Below, piece by piece: positions 42,444 to 43,503 of a stretch of 43,503 nucleotides of DNA. This DNA comes from an uncultured Rubrobacteraceae bacterium (lineage in GTDB: Bacteria; Actinomycetota; Rubrobacteria; Rubrobacterales; Rubrobacteraceae), in NCBI GenBank assembly GCA_902805975.1, contig CADCUT010000066.1:1-43503 (forward strand), in the 5' to 3' direction. The notes beneath the pieces were generated by a model that did not search any database, was not told the DNA's origin, and worked only from the letters and a program-made list of their open reading frames with translations. The stretch's first letter is position 1. Each line of letters opens with the position of its first letter. Position numbers and translations under genes: made by a program.

Positions 42444-43503
42444 TACCGGAGCTCCTCCCGAAAGCCGCCTTCGTGGTGGGGATGGCGGCGAAGGGACTGG
42501 AGACGGGGCCGCCCGAGCACCCCAGGGGCTCCGCTGGCGGAGCCGACCAGCGCCGCGGCGAGTACACGTGGGTGCCAAGCTGCGCGCCGTACGCCCTTCT
42601 GAGGCGCGCCGCCTCCATGCCGGACATGTTTTCCCTCCGGGGGGGCGATCCCTACCCGGTCGCCGTCGTGCCTCAGGCGAGGCTCACCGTGCGCGCGAGG
42701 ATGGAACCCCTCAAGGGCATCCTCGACGACGGGGAGATAGAGGTCTTGCGCGCCGCCCTCGACGGCTGGACGGCCGACGCCCTAGACGTCGTGGCGTCCA
42801 AGTGCCTAGCGTCGGGCCGCCGGGGCGCGCCCGTCGAGGTTTCCTACGCGGACGTCCTGCGGGCGCGAGGGATCGTCGAGAAGAAGGCGGGCAAAGAATG
42901 GGGCGGCAGGCGGGGCGGGTGGGAGAAGGGCCAGGTCTCGCGCGCCCGGCGCGCGCTCGCTCAGGTGGCCAGCTTCAGCCTGCGGGCGCAGGGGCGCGAC
43001 CACACCGGCAAGGAGATGCCCGACGCGCTTTCCGATACGTTTTCGCGCGCTTTCGAGTTCCGGGAGATCGGCGGCGGGCGCTACGAGGTCAGGATGGGCC
43101 GGGCGATACTGCACTTCCTCGGGGGCGGCGCCGGGAGCGACCAGCTGGAGATGCTCGACCGCCGGGTGCTCTCCCTTCGCCCGCGCCAGGACGAGATCGC
43201 CAAGAGGCTTGCCCGGTACCTCTCCGACCTCTGGCGCATAAGGGCGGACGAAGCCAGGGCCGGCTCCATGAGCGGGCCGTGGTGCGTGGCGACGCTGCTC
43301 TGCGTCGTAGGCCTAGAGGTCGACGGCGCGCCCAAGCCGAAAAGGAGCCTGGACAGTTTCCGCCGCGCGCTGCTGGCGCTCGGGGAGATCGGCGTCGTCG
43401 GCGAGGTCGCCTGCGAGTTCGTCGGGCCCACCAGGCGCAAGGGCTGGACGGAGGAGTGGCTGCGCTCGAACGTGACCGTCGCACCGCCACCGGCCATCGC
43501 CGC
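42440..43503 (+). CDS. Large open reading frame running off the window; possible replication-related protein of the element (partial)
   Basis: GTG 42440; no stop through 43503: VIPELLPKAAFVVGMAAKGLETGPPEHPRG...MEPLKGILDDGEIEVLRAALDGWTADALDVVASKCLASGRRGAPVEVSYADVLRARGIVEKKAG.... Absent from the track because it is not closed. Confidence 0.6.
   Translation, partial: MIPELLPKAAFVVGMAAKGLETGPPEHPRGSAGGADQRRGEYTWVPSCAPYALLRRAASMPDMFSLRGGDPYPVAVVPQARLTVRARMEPLKGILDDGEIEVLRAALDGWTADALDVVASKCLASGRRGAPVEVSYADVLRARGIVEKKAGKEWGGRRGGWEKGQVSRARRALAQVASFSLRAQGRDHTGKEMPDALSDTFSRAFEFREIGGGRYEVRMGRAILHFLGGGAGSDQLEMLDRRVLSLRPRQDEIAKRLARYLSDLWRIRADEARAGSMSGPWCVATLLCVVGLEVDGAPKPKRSLDSFRRALLALGEIGVVGEVACEFVGPTRRKGWTEEWLRSNVTVAPPPAIA

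Larger units (their letters stand above)
39739..43503. mobile_element. Left part of a tRNA-Ser-integrated element (integrative plasmid/ICE/prophage-like); right boundary outside the window
   Basis: Tyrosine integrase whose stop lies 137 nt past the tRNA 3' end, excisionase-like HTH, RHH-like protein, primase/replication-like ORFs. Confidence 0.75.

Noticed and set aside
43081-43497. Minus-strand ORFs at the right end (43081-43497, 43089-43490)
   Set aside because: They overlap the longer, better-looking plus-strand open frame from 42440 and have shadow-type composition.

Overview
High-GC bacterial chromosome segment. Gene content looks like a Rubrobacter-type actinobacterium, but the taxonomy is inferred and was not tested. 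It carries about 42 recognisable genes and two tRNA-Ser genes, and at the right edge the start of a tRNA-Ser-integrated mobile element (tyrosine integrase, excisionase-like HTH, small RHH-like protein, and a large open frame running off the window). The most notable signal is two unlinked genes in which an in-frame UGA sits exactly where a redox Cys is expected. Homologous coding sequence resumes in the same frame after each UGA, and each UGA is followed by a stem-loop that fits the bacterial SECIS layout. They are a peroxiredoxin-like gene (24601-25338, ...FYRGDW-U-PYCNGQLV...) and a rhodanese-like gene (36401-36718, ...YCSSFT-U-HSSTRV...). The ORF track splits or truncates both, so they are probably missed selenoproteins. 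Other notable loci are: (i) a RibD-like reductase / Zn-dehydrogenase / PTPS-like / glycosyltransferase-methyltransferase fusion operon, which may make a glycosylated pterin; (ii) a sucrose-phosphate-synthase-like glycosyltransferase fused to a PfkB kinase, next to unfused copies of both modules, with a changed GAGD motif in the fused kinase and a decayed copy of its 3' end downstream; (iii) a divergent pair of phasin-like coiled-coil genes lying between two different glutaredoxin fragments.
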